DNA of 64,000 nt from Pararhizobium_B sp963760965. Lineage in GTDB: Bacteria > Pseudomonadota > Alphaproteobacteria > Rhizobiales > Rhizobiaceae. Both the position numbers and the translations under genes were made by a program. The notes under the pieces are model-generated. The model searched no databases, was not told where the DNA came from, and saw only the letters and a list, made by a program, of their open reading frames with translations. The DNA lies in contig CAVXEW010000007.1 of the NCBI GenBank assembly GCA_963760965.1, positions 620,001 through 684,000 of the forward strand, in the 5' to 3' direction. Below, piece by piece: positions 16,077 through 24,541 of the stretch; position 1 is the first letter of the stretch, and every line of letters begins with the position of its first letter.

Positions 16077-17558
16077 TCAGGCGCGATGGCCGAACGGCAT
16101 GCGGGAGAACCATCGCCGCAGCAGCGCTCGGAGACGGCGAAGCGGCATCGGCGGACGGTCGGGATCGAAGAGCTTGCTCTCGGCAGCGAAGTCGTCGAGC
16201 ACGCTGTTCGGCGCCGTGACGACCGGCTTGAGGCTGCGGCGCCGGCGCTCCGCGCTGTTCTCGCCGAGCCTGCGCACCGCCGTGACGAGCGAGCCGCCGG
16301 CGGCGGCGATCGCTTCGGCAACCTCTTCCCGGCTGCAGTCGAGGTGTTCGGCAAGGAGATCGTTGCGCACGCCCGTGATGACGTTCCGGCGGTCCGTATC
16401 GTCCGCCCGCGCGGTGACGGCGATATCGCATTCCGTGTCGAACCCCATCGAGCGGTTATTGAGGTTCGACGAGCCGACCCGCAGGAGCCGGTCGTCGACG
16501 ATGAGGATCTTGGCATGCACGTAGATCGACCGCTGGGCACGGGTGACGGGATGGCAGATCATGAAGCGATCCCTTCGGTCGAGGCCCGCGACCGTGCCGA
16601 GCAGCCGCGAGCGGCTCGTGTCCATGACCTCCGATTCGACCATCCCCTCGGCATTCTCCGGATTGACGATGACGACCTCCGGCCCGTCCGGCTCCTGCAG
16701 GCGCCGGCCGAGCGCCTCGGCCACCCGGTCGGACGCGAAGTACTGGGTCTCGCAATAGATGGTTTCCCGCGCCGCCGCGATCGCGTCGAGGTAGAGCCTT
16801 TCGACCTCGCGGATCTCGCGCTGGCTTCCGTATGACGGCATCGTGCGCGCGACGGCCACGTCGATCTTCTCGAAGGTCGGCCTGAGGCCCTCGGGCCAGA
16901 TCGGCTCCACAGGCGGAGGCGGCGACAGTTCCTCGCCCGTCGCGGCCAGCCAACGGGCGCGGGCGATCTCCCCGATCGCCTTCGCGACTGGCCCGTCGAC
17001 GGCTGTCGTCGCGTCGTGCCATGGGTCCCTCCTGTGGCCCAGGCGCCGGCGATCGACGTCGCGATGGGCGCGGGTGTCCCACCGCTTCGCGGTCATGTCG
17101 AGCCCGCCGCAGAAGGCCAGGACGTCGTCGACGACGACGATCTTCTGGTGATGGGCGGCGCCGGCGGGATGCGCGCCGTCGAGCTTGAAGCGCATCCGCT
17201 CGCTGGTCAGCCAGTTCATGACGAACATCGGCGACATGCCCCGCGCGACCGCGAAGAACGCGCCGATGTCCCATTTGAGCACATGCACCCTGAGTTCCGG
17301 CCTGTTGCGGTCCAGCCACCGGAGGAACGGCCCGAGCTTGTCGGGACCGTCAAGCGTCCTTCCGCCGGGCTCGAAGCGGATGCGCGTGTCGAAATCCCAT
17401 CCGATGAGGTAGACACTGTGGCGCGCCCTCAGCATCGCCTCCTTGGCAACCCGGAAATAATCCTCCGCATCAACGATCAGGGCCAGCCGCTCCGCCTGCT
17501 CGATGCGCCAGCAATTGCGCCCCGGCACCAGCAGTTCCTCGCCCGTTGTCGCCTTCAA
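16077..17558 (-). CDS. Phospholipase D-family / cardiolipin-synthase-like protein
   Basis: Two-HKD-motif enzyme of the phospholipase D superfamily, likely acting on membrane phospholipids. Motif 1 is HHQKIVVVDD (catalytic His137, Lys139, Asp144); motif 2 is VHAKILIVDDRLLRVGSSNLNNRS (about residues 345-368). The 493-residue length, the N-terminal RARHSVYLIGWDFDTR segment and the C-terminal polar region fit a cytosolic PLD rather than a classical cardiolipin synthase with membrane helices. The start is a TTG at 17558, supported by GGGAGA seven bases upstream; no ATG is available in a sensible place. Whether it makes cardiolipin or cleaves phospholipid is unresolved. Confidence 0.88.
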   Translation of the reverse strand: MKATTGEELLVPGRNCWRIEQAERLALIVDAEDYFRVAKEAMLRARHSVYLIGWDFDTRIRFEPGGRTLDGPDKLGPFLRWLDRNRPELRVHVLKWDIGAFFAVARGMSPMFVMNWLTSERMRFKLDGAHPAGAAHHQKIVVVDDVLAFCGGLDMTAKRWDTRAHRDVDRRRLGHRRDPWHDATTAVDGPVAKAIGEIARARWLAATGEELSPPPPVEPIWPEGLRPTFEKIDVAVARTMPSYGSQREIREVERLYLDAIAAARETIYCETQYFASDRVAEALGRRLQEPDGPEVVIVNPENAEGMVESEVMDTSRSRLLGTVAGLDRRDRFMICHPVTRAQRSIYVHAKILIVDDRLLRVGSSNLNNRSMGFDTECDIAVTARADDTDRRNVITGVRNDLLAEHLDCSREEVAEAIAAAGGSLVTAVRRLGENSAERRRRSLKPVVTAPNSVLDDFAAESKLFDPDRPPMPLRRLRALLRRWFSRMPFGHRA

Positions 17559-17664
17559 GATACTGTCTCCCTTGCCGTCTCCGATGCCGGACCGCCTGTC
17601 ACTCAACGCAAAACCGGCCACTACGATCCTGCGAGGCCGGTGAAATTCGGGCGTGGCGGCTTTG

Positions 17665-18246
17665 TCAGCGGAAAGCGCGGCTGAGATAGGGGGTGCCTCG
17701 CAGCCCGAAACGCCAGTTCCGGTCGACGTCCCGCGTGATCCCGATGCGCGGCCCGGAGACGACCTCCGCCTCCCTGAGGCCCTCGGCGACCAGGAACGGC
17801 TGAGCATCGAGGGACCGCCGGTCCAGGCTGCCGTCGATGGCGAGCGCAGCGGCCAGCCGGCCCGGCCCGCTGCACAGCCGGCGGAGATCGCCGACATTGC
17901 GGCGCTCCTTCATGATCGGAAGCCCGAGCGCCGGCAGAAGGGCGCGCACCAGCACCGCGCTCCCCGGAACGCAGACGACGTTGAAGCACCAGTGAAGGCC
18001 GTAGGAGCGGTAGACGTATGCGCATCCTGGCGGTCCGAACATCGCAGCGTTGCGCGGCGTCTCACCGTTGAAGCTGTGCGAGGCGCGGTCGTCGCGCCGG
18101 TATGCCTCGGTCTCGATGATGATGCCGCCCGTCGGGCCGACCTGCAGCCAGGCACCGATCAGCCGGCGGGCGACGGTGACCGCATCCGCGTCGTAGAAGG
18201 CCGGCGGGAGCCGGTTGCCGGGCGACAGATCAGCGGTATCGATGAT
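17665..18246 (-). CDS. 3-methyladenine (alkyladenine) DNA glycosylase, non-canonical or damaged start
   Basis: Base-excision repair enzyme of the AAG/MPG family that removes alkylated and deaminated purines. Family landmarks are intact: LPPAFYDADAVTVARRLIG at the N-terminus, the catalytic glutamate in IIIETEAY, HSFNGETPRNAAMFGPPGCAYVYRSYG, and a C-terminal RIGITRDVDRNWRFG. The frame extends upstream to a stop near 18340 but contains no ATG, GTG or TTG. The best-placed initiator is the ATC at 18246, six bases after AAAGGA, giving 193 residues, the usual length. Either a rare start codon is used or a base is wrong near here; the catalytic core begins well inside and is undamaged. Confidence 0.85.
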   Translation of the reverse strand: MIDTADLSPGNRLPPAFYDADAVTVARRLIGAWLQVGPTGGIIIETEAYRRDDRASHSFNGETPRNAAMFGPPGCAYVYRSYGLHWCFNVVCVPGSAVLVRALLPALGLPIMKERRNVGDLRRLCSGPGRLAAALAIDGSLDRRSLDAQPFLVAEGLREAEVVSGPRIGITRDVDRNWRFGLRGTPYLSRAFR

Positions 18247-18493
18247 GCACGATCCTTTCTCTCGGTTTCCGGCGTCCGGCCTCGGCCCGGGACCGGGAAC
18301 GCCGCCGGAATCCGACCGGCGAAAACCGGTGGCCGGCAGGGTGACATTCTAGCTCCGGGCGCGGCAAGTCGCGCTGTGGCCTCATGCCGCTGCGACGCCG
18401 CCGGGACGATAAACGCCGCGTTAACTTGTGTTATTGCGCGTTCCGGACGAAGGTCGGATGGTTGTGGCACCAGCCCGAGCAAGGATTCTTGTC

Positions 18494-18775
18494 ATGACGG
18501 AAACACCGACGCAGGAGCTTTTCAGACAGATCGTGGAGACGAGCAAGCCGGACAAGCAGCGCTACGCGCGCGTCCACCGCCTTGCCCGCCAGATCAGCGA
18601 AAACATCGGAGAACCCGAGCGCGCGCGCCAGCTCAACCGGCAGTTTCGCGGCGCCTACATGGACCTGCAACTCGCCATCCTGCGCAGCAACGATTCGGCC
18701 CTACTCGATCTCTATAGGACGCAGTGCACTCTGACGGCGACGAAACTGTGCAGGGCGGCAAGAGCGGGAGCCTGA
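18494..18775 (+). CDS. Hypothetical protein, 93 residues
   Basis: Small, mostly helical, basic protein (TQELFRQIVETSKPDKQRYARVHR then QLNRQFRGAYMDLQLAILRS) with no signal peptide or membrane segment. AAGGA lies eight bases before ATG 18494. I do not recognise the family. It is isolated between the glycosylase (divergent) and the small SFPASDP protein. Confidence 0.55.
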   Translation: MTETPTQELFRQIVETSKPDKQRYARVHRLARQISENIGEPERARQLNRQFRGAYMDLQLAILRSNDSALLDLYRTQCTLTATKLCRAARAGA

Positions 18776-18866
18776 CCGCCGCCCACTTCTGCACCTGCGC
18801 AACAGCATCCGCGTGAAGCCGGGCGACCGGACCCGGAACGGGCGGCATCCGCCGCCCCTTCAGGCG

Positions 18867-19097
18867 TCAGTTCCGGTCGCGTTTCGGCTTGCGATTCTCG
18901 CCCGGCTCCCCTGTTCGGGTCGGCTGGCTCACGGAGACGGGGTCGCTGGCGGGAAAGCTTTCCTCCAGGCCTTCCTCGAGGCGCTTCTCCCGGTCCTTCC
19001 GGTCCGCTTTGTCATCGCGGTCCCTGCTTCGTTCCGCTGCCGGATTCTTCGCATGCTTCGCCTCGTCTCCGGGCGTGCTCGCGTCGTTTCTGTTCAT
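18867..19097 (-). CDS. Small acidic/basic protein with SFPASDP motif
   Basis: 76-residue very hydrophilic protein, rich in Asp, Arg, Lys and Glu and probably disordered. It carries the short motif EEGLEESFPASDPVS near its centre, a pattern I know from many small uncharacterised alphaproteobacterial proteins. GGAG lies eight bases before ATG 19097. No enzymatic function is implied. Confidence 0.65.
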   Translation of the reverse strand: MNRNDASTPGDEAKHAKNPAAERSRDRDDKADRKDREKRLEEGLEESFPASDPVSVSQPTRTGEPGENRKPKRDRN

Positions 19098-19270
19098 GAC
19101 TGTCACTCCACTGTTTGCTTCGGCTACAGGAACGCGCGGAGCGCACGCATGTTGCATCAGTGGCGCTGCGAGATTTCGCGCGCCCGTTTAGCCAACCGGT
19201 AATCCTTTTGCTTTATCGAAGCCGCAGCGAGCGCATGATGCGCCTTCTGCGCAGGAGACTGGAAGGGCCG

Positions 19271-20458
19271 ATGAGCGAGGCAGGCCTCATACTTGCCATC
19301 AACATGGCGCTTGGCTTCGTATTGTTCGGCGCATTTCTCGGCCTGCATTTCTATCGCCCGTCCCGCGGCCAGTACCTCAGGTACAGCTTTGGCTTTCTGG
19401 CCGGGCTGTGCTCCGGGCTGCTGGAGATGGCGCTGCCCCACCTGCAGAGCGCCCTTCTCGCACGCTACGCCATCTTCGCGAGCTTTCTCCTTTGCCTGGT
19501 TCTCCTCCTCGAAGGATTTGCCCGGCAATATTCCGTTCGCATCGTGAGGCGCCGCGTGGCCGCCGTTGTCGTTGCGGGCCTGATCCTCAACGTGGTCACC
19601 CTGTTCCTTGCGCGCAACTCGGTGCTGCGCATGGTGCTCTACCAGCTGCCCTATGTCGTGCTCGCCTGCATGGGCGCATGGACGGTCGGCGCCTCCGGCC
19701 GGAAGCGCTTCGGCGACAGGGCGCTCCTCGTGCTGCTGGCGCTTTTCGCCGTCCACTTCGCCTCGCGTCCGGCTGCTGCCCTCGCCAGCGGCGGCATGGG
19801 CACGACCGCCAGCGACTACCTCGCCACGATCTACGCCGTGACGACCCAGTTCGACGTGGCGATCCTGACGATCGGCGTCGCGGCGGCGCTGCTCGGTCTC
19901 GCCGTCGCGGACATCGTGGCCGAACTCGAGAACGGCCTCCGCCGGGATGCGCTGACCGGGATCCTCAACCGCGCCGGCTTCGACGCATCGCTGAGAAGCC
20001 GCCTCGCCGAGGGCGGAACGGCAGCCGCCTGCCTCGTCGCCTGCGACCTCGACCATTTCAAGTCCATCAATGACACCTTCGGCCACGCCACGGGCGACGC
20101 GGTCATCCGCGCCTTCGCCGACACGCTCGAAAAGGCAACTCGGGACGGCGACCTGTGCGCGCGGATGGGCGGAGAGGAATTCGCGGTCCTGCTGCACAAT
20201 GCCGAGATCCCGGCGGCCCGGCTCTTCGTCGAATCCGTCCGCGCCGCCTTCTCCGCGGAGACGATAGGCGGGTTGCCAGAGGGAAGACGCTGCACCGCGA
20301 GCTTCGGAATCACGCCGATCGCCGGCGAATACGACATCGAGGCCGCCTATGCGCGTTCCGACAGGGCCCTCTACGCCGCCAAGAACAAGGGGCGCAACCG
20401 CGCCGAGATCGAGCCTGCCAACGACCGCTATTCGCGCGCCGCTCTCAAGGCCGGATGA
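19271..20458 (+). CDS. Membrane-anchored diguanylate cyclase (GGDEF)
   Basis: Makes cyclic di-GMP. The N-terminal 220 residues hold about six to seven hydrophobic helices with no recognised sensor name. The GGDEF domain follows from about residue 235 (DALTGILNRAGFDASLRSR; CDLDHFKSINDTFGHATGD), with an intact active-site loop MGGEEF near 300. The strand LCARMGGEEFAVLL and the final ALYAAKNKGRNR fit an active enzyme; no EAL domain follows. ATG 19271 is preceded by ggaaggg. The 395-residue product ends 14 bases inside the convergent secreted-protein gene. Confidence 0.9.
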   Translation: MSEAGLILAINMALGFVLFGAFLGLHFYRPSRGQYLRYSFGFLAGLCSGLLEMALPHLQSALLARYAIFASFLLCLVLLLEGFARQYSVRIVRRRVAAVVVAGLILNVVTLFLARNSVLRMVLYQLPYVVLACMGAWTVGASGRKRFGDRALLVLLALFAVHFASRPAAALASGGMGTTASDYLATIYAVTTQFDVAILTIGVAAALLGLAVADIVAELENGLRRDALTGILNRAGFDASLRSRLAEGGTAAACLVACDLDHFKSINDTFGHATGDAVIRAFADTLEKATRDGDLCARMGGEEFAVLLHNAEIPAARLFVESVRAAFSAETIGGLPEGRRCTASFGITPIAGEYDIEAAYARSDRALYAAKNKGRNRAEIEPANDRYSRAALKAG

Positions 20459-20999
20459 TGCAGACGCCCTTCTGCATGTCGCAGCTGGCGTTGTTCTCGT
20501 CCGGCCTGACCACGATGATCTTCGCCGAGGGGCGCGCCACGCGGCCCGGCATCGCAAGGTCAAGTGAGCCGTTGACGGCGAAATAATTGCCGTTTCCGGG
20601 ATCTGACACCGCTTCTATGCCGCCGGCATAGGTGCCCGCCCCCGGCAGCGTCGTCGGCAGGCCGTATCCCTGGTAGCCCTGGAAGAGATAGGTTCCGCTC
20701 ACATCCGTCATGCCGGTGCCTGCTGTCGCCTGCGGCACCGGAAAAGGCACGCCAGGAACCTGCACGGCCACGGCCGCGGAAGTTCCCGGCCGCGGCGCCT
20801 CGATCAGCCTCGGCAGCGTGCGCAGGTGGCGGATGCCTGGCCGGCGCACGTGGTGCCCCTGGTGCCAGCCATGGCCGTTGCGTCCGAAGGCGCCATGCCG
20901 CATGTAATCCCCGGCCAAGGCGGCGGGGACGAGAGACGTGATTGCCAGCCCGGCCGCGATCGCTGCCGGCAGGACGAAATTGCCGTACGTACTACGCAT
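20445..20999 (-). CDS. Secreted/periplasmic protein of unknown function
   Basis: 184-residue protein with a clear Sec signal peptide (VLPAAIAAGLAITSLVPAALAG) followed by a His/Arg/Gly-rich stretch, a Gly/Tyr-rich middle (FQGYQGYGLPTTLPG) and a C-terminal Cys pair (ASCDMQKGVCIIRP) that could form a disulfide. AGGGAAGG precedes ATG 20999. I do not recognise the family. Two hairpins lie in its upstream region. Confidence 0.75.
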   Translation of the reverse strand: MRSTYGNFVLPAAIAAGLAITSLVPAALAGDYMRHGAFGRNGHGWHQGHHVRRPGIRHLRTLPRLIEAPRPGTSAAVAVQVPGVPFPVPQATAGTGMTDVSGTYLFQGYQGYGLPTTLPGAGTYAGGIEAVSDPGNGNYFAVNGSLDLAMPGRVARPSAKIIVVRPDENNASCDMQKGVCIIRP

Positions 21000-21019
21000 G
21001 TGAGCCTTCCCTGTGCGCG

Positions 21020-21113
21020 ATCCGTCTTCGTGGACGGATTTTCGTCGTTTTCTCCACGGACTCTGGCGCGCTGCCCACGGCCTGTCACCGGTTTCCTGCG
21101 GAAACCTTTTATT
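21020..21113 (+). other. Two terminator-like hairpins in a divergent gap
   Basis: Hairpin 1 (21020-21039): atccgtc/gacggat with a six-base loop, followed by TTTT. Hairpin 2 (21090-21106): ggtttcc/ggaaacc with a three-base loop, followed by TTTTATT. Both read like rho-independent terminators on the plus strand, yet no plus-strand gene precedes them. On the minus strand the first lies in the 5' leader of the secreted protein. Confidence 0.45.
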
Positions 21114-21200
21114 AACCTTAATGGCCGCAGACGCGGAAGTCACGCGGCTGCCTCCGGCAGCGCTTGACCTCCGGCTCCCTTTGCCGGAATGATCGCCGGC

Positions 21201-21659
21201 ATGAGTGAAACCACCGCTACCGAAATCTCCCACCTGAGGCTTGGCGACGCCTTCGAGCTCGCGCCGCTGGTCGCGGCCTACGCCCAGGCCCTCAAGCGCG
21301 GCGCTCCCCGCCGGCCGGACCAGTTCTACGCCGAGCAACTGCTCCAGGACCGGGCCGCCGAACTGCTCGGAGCTCGCATCGACGGGCGGCTCGTCGGCTT
21401 CCTGGTCTTCTACGACCTTCCGGAGCCGGTCTCCGGCGCGCGCTGCGGGCAGGTCGATCACGTCTACATCGCCGACGACTTCCGCAACCTCGGCATCGCG
21501 CGGGCTATGATCGACGTCCTCGCCGAGGAGAGCGATTCGCGCGGCTGGTCGAAGCTGGTGCTCAACGCACCCCGCCTCCCCGAGGACGGCAGGAGGCTCT
21601 ACGAGAAGATTGCCGTGAAGGCGGACTGGACCAGCTGGATCATGCGGTTCAGGCCTTGA
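21201..21659 (+). CDS. GNAT-family N-acetyltransferase
   Basis: 152-residue single-domain acetyltransferase. The acetyl-CoA-binding motif region is VDHVYIADDFRNLGIARAMIDVL, with the R/Q-x-x-G-x-G/A pyrophosphate loop as RNLGIA. Substrate unknown. ATG 21201 (MSETTATE) is chosen; ATG 21189 is also possible. It lies directly before the sdh promoter region, on the same strand but 228 bases away, so it is probably not part of that operon. Confidence 0.85.
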   Translation: MSETTATEISHLRLGDAFELAPLVAAYAQALKRGAPRRPDQFYAEQLLQDRAAELLGARIDGRLVGFLVFYDLPEPVSGARCGQVDHVYIADDFRNLGIARAMIDVLAEESDSRGWSKLVLNAPRLPEDGRRLYEKIAVKADWTSWIMRFRP

Positions 21660-21792
21660 GCCGGACGCCCCGCCAACAAATCCCCGTCGCGATTGCGATA
21701 CTTTCCGGAGATTAAATCGATTAGCCGGCCAAGTTTCGGCCGGGCCAGCGAAATCGGCCCTCGAGATATCCGCAGTCGTCGCGCAGGAGACT

Positions 21793-21821
21793 TTGACGCG
21801 GTGCACATATCGCACTAAAAC
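21793..21821 (+). promoter_or_regulatory. Candidate sdhCDAB promoter
   Basis: TTGACG, 17 bases, TAAAAC, ending about 67 bases before sdhC. The -35 box matches the alphaproteobacterial housekeeping consensus well; the -10 box is weaker. Confidence 0.5.
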
Positions 21822-21887
21822 CCCCCGACAGCGGCGGTCGGCCAAACTGTCGCCGCAAAGAACAAGCGTTCGAAAATCGAGGTCCCG

Positions 21888-22280
21888 ATGGCCCAGGCAA
21901 TGAAAAGTCGGCCCATATCGCCGCACATCCAGATCTACAGGCCGATCCCGACCATGGTGATGTCGATCGTCCACCGCATCACCGGCGGCGCACTCTATTT
22001 CGGCACGCTTCTGGTGGCATGGTGGCTCGTGGCGGCCGCCGCCGGGGAATCCCATTTCAATACGGCCAACGCATTCTTCGGCTCCTTCATCGGGCAGCTG
22101 ATCCTCCTCGGATACACGTGGGCGCTCATCCACCACATGCTCGGCGGGATTCGCCACCTGATCTGGGACACCATCCACGGCCTGGAGAAGGAAACGGCCA
22201 GGAAATTCGCCTGGATGACCCTCGCGGGATCCGTAACCCTGACGATCCTCGTCTGGATCGTCGGCTATGCAATCCGCTAG
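21888..22280 (+). CDS. sdhC: Succinate dehydrogenase cytochrome b556 subunit
   Basis: Membrane anchor of complex II; with SdhD it binds haem b and ubiquinone. The 130-residue protein has three transmembrane helices and the family signature RPISPHIQIYRP followed by SIVHRITGGALYFG. The haem-ligand region HHMLGGIRHLIWDT follows. First gene of the sdhCDAB operon, 12 bases before sdhD. Confidence 0.97.
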   Translation: MAQAMKSRPISPHIQIYRPIPTMVMSIVHRITGGALYFGTLLVAWWLVAAAAGESHFNTANAFFGSFIGQLILLGYTWALIHHMLGGIRHLIWDTIHGLEKETARKFAWMTLAGSVTLTILVWIVGYAIR

Positions 22281-22292
22281 GGGGAAGCGACA

Positions 22293-22673
22293 ATGAGCAT
22301 GCGCACACCGCTCGGCAGGGTCCGCGGATTCGGCTCCGCAAAGGAAGGCACGGAGCACTTCTGGCGCCAGCGCCTGACGGCCGTCGCCAACATTCCGCTG
22401 ATCATCTTCTTCCTCCTCTTCCTCGTCGTCTACAACGGCGCGTCCTACGCCACCGTCACCTCCGCGCTTTCGAACCCCCTCGTCGCGGTCGTCATGGGCC
22501 TGGTCGTCCTCTCCGCACTGATCCACATGCGCATCGGCATGCAGGTCATCATCGAGGACTATGTCCATGGGGACCTCGGCAAGATCGCGCTCCTGATGCT
22601 CAATACCTTCTTCACCCTGATCGTCGGCGGCCTCTGCATCTTCGCCGTCCTCAAGCTCGGCTTCGGAGGCTGA
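22293..22673 (+). CDS. sdhD: Succinate dehydrogenase hydrophobic anchor subunit
   Basis: Second membrane anchor of complex II, 126 residues with three helices. Family landmarks are RVRGFGSAKEGTEHFWRQRLTAVAN at the start and HMRIGMQVIIEDYVHG, which contains the haem-ligand histidine and quinone-site residues. ATG 22293 is preceded by GGGGGAAG. sdhA begins 10 bases downstream. Confidence 0.97.
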   Translation: MSMRTPLGRVRGFGSAKEGTEHFWRQRLTAVANIPLIIFFLLFLVVYNGASYATVTSALSNPLVAVVMGLVVLSALIHMRIGMQVIIEDYVHGDLGKIALLMLNTFFTLIVGGLCIFAVLKLGFGG

Positions 22674-22683
22674 CAAGGAAACC

Positions 22684-24522
22684 ATGCCCGAAGAAAGATC
22701 TCCCTCCCGGAACGGCAAGGCCTACGAGTATGTCGACCACGCCTTCGACGTGATCGTCGTCGGCGCCGGCGGCGCCGGCCTGCGCGCGACTCTCGGCATG
22801 GCCGAGCACGGCCTCAAGACCGCCTGCCTGACCAAGGTCTTCCCGACCCGCTCGCACACCGTCGCCGCTCAGGGCGGCATCGCGGCCTCGCTGCAGAACA
22901 TGACGCCGGACAGCTGGCAATGGCATCTCTATGACACCGTGAAGGGCTCCGACTGGCTCGGCGACGTCGACGCCATGCAGTACATGGTCATGGAAGCGCC
23001 GAAAGCCGTCTACGAGCTGGAGCACTACGGCGTCCCCTTCTCCCGCAACGAGGAGGGCAAGATCTACCAGAGGCCCTTCGGCGGCCACATGCAGAACTTC
23101 GGCGAGGGGCCGGCCGTGCAGCGCACCTGCGCGGCCGCGGACCGGACCGGACACGCCATCCTCCATACGCTTTACGGCCAGTCTCTCCGGAACAACGCCG
23201 AGTTCTTCATCGAGTTCGTCGTCATCGACCTGATCATGACCGACGGAGCCTGCACCGGCGTCGTCGCCTGGAACCTCGACGACGGAACGATCCACCGGTT
23301 CGCCGCCAAGATGGTTGTGCTGGCGACCGGCGGCTACGGGCGCGCCTATTTCTCCTGCACCTCCGCCCACACCTGCACGGGGGACGGCGGCGGCATGGTC
23401 GCGCGCGCGGGCCTGCCCCTCCAGGACATGGAATTCGTCCAGTTCCACCCGACCGGCATCTACGGCGCCGGCTGCCTCATCACCGAAGGCGCCCGCGGCG
23501 AGGGAGGCTATCTCGTGAACTCCGAGGGCGAGCGCTTCATGGAGCGCTATGCTCCCTCCGCCAAGGATCTCGCCTCACGCGACGTCGTCTCGCGTTGCAT
23601 GACGCTGGAGATCCGAGAAGGGCGCGGCGTCGGCAGGAACAAGGACCACATCTTCCTGCATCTCGATCATCTGGACCCGGCGGTTCTCCATGAGCGCCTG
23701 CCGGGGATATCCGATTCGGCCCGGATTTTCGCCGGTGTCGACGTGACGCGTGAGCCGATCCCGGTCCTGCCCACGGTGCACTACAACATGGGCGGCATCC
23801 CGACGAACCTCTGGGGAGAGGTCATCAACCCGGCGCTCGGCGGCCCGGACGCGGTCCAGCCCGGCCTGATGGCCGTCGGAGAGGCGGGCTGCGCCTCGGT
23901 GCACGGCTCCAACCGGCTCGGATCCAATTCGCTGATCGACCTCGTGGTCTTCGGCCGCGCCGCGGCGATCCGCGCCGCCGAGGTCATCGATCGCGGCTCC
24001 GCGGTGCCGCCCGTCGACGAAGCGGCCTGCGACAGGATCATGGACCGTTTCGACCGACTTCGGCACGCGAAAGGCAGCCAGCCGACGGCAGTGCTTCGCG
24101 ACAGGATGCAGCGCACCATGCAGGAGGACGCCGCCGTCTTCCGTACGCAGGAAACGTTGGAACAGGGCTGCAAGCGCATCGGCGAACTCTGGGGCGAACT
24201 CGCCGACGTCAAGGTGACGGACCGTTCCATGATCTGGAATTCCGATCTCGTCGAGACGCTCGAGCTGGAAAACCTGATGGTCAACGCGATCACGACCGTC
24301 TGCGGCGCCGAGGCACGCAAGGAGAGCCGCGGAGCGCACGCCCGGGAGGACTACAAGGAAGGCCCCTTCGACGGGCGAGACGACGAGAACTGGCGCAAGC
24401 ACACGCTCGCCTGGGTCGACGCATCGGGGAAGGTCACTCTCGACTACCGCCCGGTCCACACCGACCTGATCGCCGAGGGCATCGATCCGAAGAAGATCGA
24501 GCCGAAGGCCCGGGTGTACTGA
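22684..24522 (+). CDS. sdhA: Succinate dehydrogenase flavoprotein subunit
   Basis: Catalytic subunit that oxidises succinate to fumarate on covalently bound FAD, on the cytoplasmic face of the inner membrane. 612 residues. FAD-binding GAGGAGLRAT, the flavinylated histidine in RSHTVAAQGGIAASL, the substrate-site HPTGIYGAGCLITEGARGEGG and the HGSNRLGSNSLIDLVVFGR motif are all present. AAGGAA precedes the start. Its order in sdhCDAB is standard. Confidence 0.99.
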   Translation: MPEERSPSRNGKAYEYVDHAFDVIVVGAGGAGLRATLGMAEHGLKTACLTKVFPTRSHTVAAQGGIAASLQNMTPDSWQWHLYDTVKGSDWLGDVDAMQYMVMEAPKAVYELEHYGVPFSRNEEGKIYQRPFGGHMQNFGEGPAVQRTCAAADRTGHAILHTLYGQSLRNNAEFFIEFVVIDLIMTDGACTGVVAWNLDDGTIHRFAAKMVVLATGGYGRAYFSCTSAHTCTGDGGGMVARAGLPLQDMEFVQFHPTGIYGAGCLITEGARGEGGYLVNSEGERFMERYAPSAKDLASRDVVSRCMTLEIREGRGVGRNKDHIFLHLDHLDPAVLHERLPGISDSARIFAGVDVTREPIPVLPTVHYNMGGIPTNLWGEVINPALGGPDAVQPGLMAVGEAGCASVHGSNRLGSNSLIDLVVFGRAAAIRAAEVIDRGSAVPPVDEAACDRIMDRFDRLRHAKGSQPTAVLRDRMQRTMQEDAAVFRTQETLEQGCKRIGELWGELADVKVTDRSMIWNSDLVETLELENLMVNAITTVCGAEARKESRGAHAREDYKEGPFDGRDDENWRKHTLAWVDASGKVTLDYRPVHTDLIAEGIDPKKIEPKARVY

Positions 24523-24541
24523 ATTCAGGAAAGCCGCAGAC

